Of a DNA stretch of 64,000 nucleotides, positions 60,063-64,000 are shown in pieces. Position numbers and translations under genes: made by a program. How positions within the stretch are numbered: the first letter of the stretch is position 1; each line of letters opens with the position of its first letter. The stretch comes from Rhynochetos jubatus (taxonomy: Eukaryota; Chordata; Aves; Eurypygiformes; Rhynochetidae): assembly GCA_027574665.1 (NCBI GenBank), contig CM050652.1, forward strand, positions 6,242,589 to 6,306,588, in the 5' to 3' direction. Below the pieces are notes generated by a model. That model was not told the DNA's origin and made no database searches. It saw nothing but the letters and a program-made list of their open reading frames with translations.

Positions 60063-62747
60063 GGTGAAGCATCAAGTGTAATATAAGAAAAACCAAACTG
60101 TCCAAAGCAAAAAGACACACAAAACAAAAGCACAAACCCTCCACCAAGCCCATCTTTGATATTATGCTGCCTGTGTTAGAACCTCTCAGAGTAATTAGAG
60201 ATGGTTGTACATGATTTTTCCTGTCTCCAGTACTGCCCATGCAATGCTCACCACTGGGCTGCTGCTCTCAGGCCTGCAGTACATCAGTCATCTCTTGCTT
60301 CTCTCACCATGTTTTTTAGTCTTCCTTACATTCAGAAATTCTCAAAATGTGCTTTAAAAAAAAATCTGCTCCAACCACCAATCTCTCTTACTGGTATTTC
60401 CTGATTGCGGGGGGCGGGGTGGAAAGGGGCTTTTATCACATATACCATATGTGCTTTATGGTGCTGAGACTTGATAACTGAGATATGATTTTATAATGAA
60501 AAATCCCCCAGGGAAGTGTGCAGATGTACTGTGGAAAGATACTAACACTTTACGCTGTATTTGTAGGAATGTTATGAATGCTTTCTCCCCTTCTTTTTAA
60601 CAGAAAAGAATATTGAATTAAAACACAGACTGGTGTCTCCTGTATAACTCCTGAAGATATGTCCAAGTGGTGGGTGAACCATGGACACCTGTTAAAATGG
60701 CAGCCTGCCAGGCATCAGGCTAAAATTTGGAGATCATACCTGATCCTTGATGATATCACTGTCTCCTTTATCTCAGCTAAGTCTGTAGCCTTTTGAAGCG
60801 AACGCTACAGCTAAGGAAATTCAGCAAGATGCTAGTAATGGGGGCTGTTGATGGCATGCTCCATACTGGAAAGCTGTCTTGTTATTGAATGCAAATGTGA
60901 CTTAGATATGTAAATTATATTCAAGATTTCATCAGGAGGGCTTTAATATATCTAGAAACTATCTTAAAGCATTTAAATAAAATGTTAATTGAAAGTACAG
61001 AATAGTGTTAGCAAGCTCTTTCAAAGAAAGCTTCAATTCCAGGCACGTAACACGGAAGCAAGCACTCTGATCTAGTCAAACAGAACCTCCCATGGTAAAA
61101 ACCTATAATTGTTTTAAAGTTCTCTCAAAACCTACATCTCTGTTCTCATCTCATCCCACACACTGTGATATTCCTTATGTTCCTCACTCTCCTCTCTCAG
61201 AGCTGACTTTCTTTGTAGCCTTCTCCCACTCCCAGCGTGCTGCCTTCTCTCACCTCCTACGCGTGGAGCTGCCTCCTGCTGCCCATACAACAAGCATTTT
61301 CCTACACATCCCAGCCCTTTCCTTCCCTTGAGCTCATCTGCGTCGAACCCCCCACAAAGCCACCAGGATGTCTTGCCCTGCGTCAAAATCCAGAGGGTGA
61401 ACTCTGTTTCCAGTCTCAGGAAAGCTCGGTAATAAGCCAGGCAGTGAATTTAGATTCCCTGAGAGCAATCATCAGATGGAGTAAATGACTGATCTTTGTA
61501 TCTGAAGATTAAACCAAACCTATTTTAAAGAATAGAGAGTGGTTGAGCTAAACTGTGTCCCTCTGGTGCTTGTGGAAACGCTTTCACAAGTGACGGGGCA
61601 GTTCTCAGCAACGTTGCCTTCGGTGGTTCAACTTCAACAAGCCCAGGTCTCATTCATCAACACCTTGAAACTAGTCCTAAGAGCCAGAAGTGTTGGCACA
61701 CAGAGTCACAAGCATCTCTCGCTGCAGCTCTGGTTTGGATTAAACTCCTTACCTTTTCCTAAGCAGAGGGATTTGGGAAGTATTTGCTAAATTACCTTCC
61801 TGTTTGTAGATGGTCTGCAACAGTGACGGCAGCTGTCCCAAAAGCGAGCATGAAGGGAGGTAGTATTGCTGCTTAGCTATGTTTACAAGTTTGTAGCAAG
61901 ATTACTATTTAAAGTATGTTCTTTTGTGACTGCACGCAATACGTGATCATCCAAAGGTTGCTGAATTGGAGGGCATCAAAAGGATGTGGCACAGAGAGAT
62001 TTCTCTGCTTTGGAGTGGTTTCTTTCTTCCAGAGCTTGCGTGAATCTCATAGGTTTGGGCAGAGGTTGCATGGATGAATACTATAACCTGTGACTTGTGC
62101 TCCCATGACGAGGGAGAAAAGGAGGGCAGCCACATGATAGTGTTCAGCTGACAGGACTTTACTGGGTAAGGCTGGGGAAGTGCTTGAGTTCAGGAAAGAC
62201 ATAGTTCTATACTGAAAGCCAAAAATAAGTAGAACTAAAGCTCATTTAATTTTTGCACGTTGAATGCACTTTTGATGTCAGAGGAAAACTGCCAGCCAGG
62301 AATGATTTTTAGGGACTTCTTTCACAAATCACTACATCCGCAGACCGAAGGAACCCAGCTTCACGCTGTGCCTCAGGGAGGCCATAGGAGGACTGGGATG
62401 CTCTTGCATGCCTCCTGACCATCTCTCCAAGCAGCAGCGGCTCAGGCAGGGTGTGCTGCTTCAACCGCGATGCCTCCTCATGGGTAGGACCGAAGTGCAC
62501 AACCCATGCAGGCAGGACCCAGCTCCTGAAACTGTCAGGACCCTGTCAACCCAAACCGTACATGAGATGTTAAAGCTAAGATCCTGCCCATGCTCTTCTA
62601 GCAGGAGCTTCTCAGCTTCAGTGTACCCCTTCTGATGTGCTTTACCCAAAATGGTTGCTATTGAAGATGGGTTTTTTTTGCTTTGCAGCTCATCTGTGAA
62701 TGGAGGGTTCTGAGTGTGTTTTTCTATAGGAAGTGTTCTTCACAGAC
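60063..62747. other. Unique non-coding stretch
   Basis: G-rich DNA at 60408-60429 (six G, C, four G, T, two G, AAA, four G) is notable. The block 61130-61420 is pyrimidine-rich on the plus strand, which opens several short frames. No gene is supported. Confidence 0.4.
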
Positions 62748-62767
62748 AAAAAAAAAAAAAAAAAAAA
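62748..62767 (+). repeat. Poly(A) run, 20 bases
   Basis: Twenty consecutive A followed by gaaaatgc. There is no AATAAA in the preceding 60 bases and no recognisable retroposed body, so I cannot call it the tail of a processed copy. Confidence 0.85.
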
Positions 62768-64000
62768 GAAAATGCATGTAATCAAAATTTAAATACAAAA
62801 TCTAAACTTTCTAGTAGGGATGTGAAAATCCAAACTGCCTCATTTCCATTGGAAACATGTTGAGTTTCCATGTGGTTCCCCACTTGTGTGACTCATTGCT
62901 GTTGTTTATGTTATTCCCACTTGGCTTTGAAACAGTTCCCCACCTTCTCAGGTGAAGGGATTCATCCCACAGCCCTTTACAGATCCATATTGGAGTGAGA
63001 TGAATCATTCCTGTCTCTTATCACTGCTGACTTGAAGGGCACCTACGCAACAGGGTTCCCACAGAACAGTCCATGTTGGAGACAGGTGAAGTTGAGGGGG
63101 AAAAGTTTGACTGTGGTCTTTGCTGTCATTTTGGTAAGACCAGGGTTAAAATTCTAATTCTGTTGAAATGACACAGCGATGTACAGATCCCACTGTGCTG
63201 GTACCATTTGGCAAGCCACGCAAGTTAGACTGATGAAGACTATGGTAAGGTGAGAATATGTTGTGTGGGTTTGAGCATTAAATGTTAACAAATACATTTT
63301 GGCTAGTGAAATGTATTTGATTATCTTTCTGGGACTAAGCGATCGTCATTTCTTGATATTGCTTGTATGTTGGGAAGCAGAACTGGAAAAATGCATTTAA
63401 AAATTGCACCTTGGTGAACTGGTTTAATTAGAGGTCAGTAAAATGTAAATGGGAGGAAAAGAGCTGATGCAGATGTTTTGAATTTGTTTAGAGTTGGTAT
63501 GAATTCAGAAAGTTCTGTGACGCAGGGCTGAAGGTTATGCTTGGGTTGACGCAAAGGGGAAGGTGTACTGTGGCTATTACCTGATAGGGGAGGTAGAAGA
63601 AAAGATCATCATTCTCTGCAAAGCTGAAAAGCCTGTATCTCCAAGACTTTTCCTGCACGTATCGTGGTTTACAACTGCTCCGTGTAAGTTTCCCTGTGTT
63701 CCGGTCTGCTGTCATCCCCCTAAGCTTTGAATACACCTGTGTAATCAAATCAGAAAGTAAAGGTCTATCATTTACTTCTCTTAATACGCTTGGACAGATT
63801 GCTTGTCTCATTAGAAGGACTCAACAAAGTAATTCAAGAACTGTAAAGCACTAATAAGACACTGTCTTTAAAAATGGATTGGCTGAGTGGAAAGTCTGCC
63901 AGGTCCCCACAATGAATATCTGGCCACAGGCTGGAATTATTTCTGTGCTAATCTGCTTGGTGTGTTCAGAGGATCTACTTGCATCTTGTGGAGCGGGAGG
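62768..64000. other. Unique non-coding stretch to window end
   Basis: No repeat family or exon is supported. A 107-codon minus-strand frame at 63488-63811 shows no motif. Confidence 0.4.

Noticed and set aside
62300..62767. Processed retrocopy ending in the A20 run
   Set aside because: No AATAAA before the run, no recognisable gene body and no flanking target-site duplication was found.
1..64000. tRNA, rRNA, CRISPR, phage or bacterial operon
   Set aside because: No cloverleaf boxes, no repeat-spacer arrays, no Shine-Dalgarno or packed ORFs were seen. The repeats are avian.

Overview
The window is nuclear DNA from a vertebrate, almost certainly a bird. Four truncated CR1 (chicken repeat 1) LINE copies are present, and two of them carry the typical avian CR1 3' end near ATTCTGTGAAT. 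There is also a solo LTR of a type I recognise from avian genomes. Interspersed repeats are sparse, the background is AT-rich and CpG-poor, and no operon-like or dense coding organisation is visible. I see no complete gene, CpG-island promoter, rRNA, tRNA, CRISPR array or bacterial feature. The species and chromosome cannot be told from the sequence.

Layout. 1-8.6 kb is unique intronic or intergenic DNA with one candidate minus-strand exon (408-477), a T/G-A/C fold-back tract (1891-2065) and a long ORF of doubtful meaning (1371-1874). A CR1 tail lies at about 8653-8860 (+). 8.9-15.9 kb is unique, with T/G-rich low-complexity tracts. A solo LTR fills about 15879-16906 on the minus strand, with a poly(A) signal and an internal degenerate tandem repeat. 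A CR1 tail in minus orientation lies at about 18566-18721, and an older CR1 scrap at about 20995-21120. 23.78-23.86 kb holds a (CA)n tract next to a four-run C tract (a G-quadruplex motif on the minus strand). Candidate exons lie at 24992-25062 (-), 28677-28735 (+) and 30812-31042 (-). The longest CR1 tail is at about 32853-33148 (+). 33-48 kb is mostly unique and includes AT-rich, homeobox-site-like blocks that look like conserved non-coding elements, and a 21-base G run at 41564-41584. 48.0-49.7 kb is the densest small cluster: a 23-bp tandem duplication, a CpG-rich islet, a 36-nt candidate microexon (48404-48439) and a strong acceptor at 49441. The rest is unique, with one more candidate exon (58309-58436) and a perfect 11-bp-arm hairpin (60034-60062).

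How it fits together. The best reading is intronic or intergenic DNA, possibly inside a very large gene on the plus strand. The 59-nt (28677-28735) and 36-nt (48404-48439) candidate exons have matching splice phase (1 to 1) and both encode protein-like peptides. I could not recognise the protein, so no gene symbol is given. The minus-strand candidates (408-477, 24992-25062, 30812-31042) have good splice signals but do not form one phase-consistent chain. All exon calls come from splice motifs plus open frames read by eye. In 64 kb of AT-rich DNA some such hits occur by chance, and confidences are set accordingly. I found no convincing previously undescribed system.
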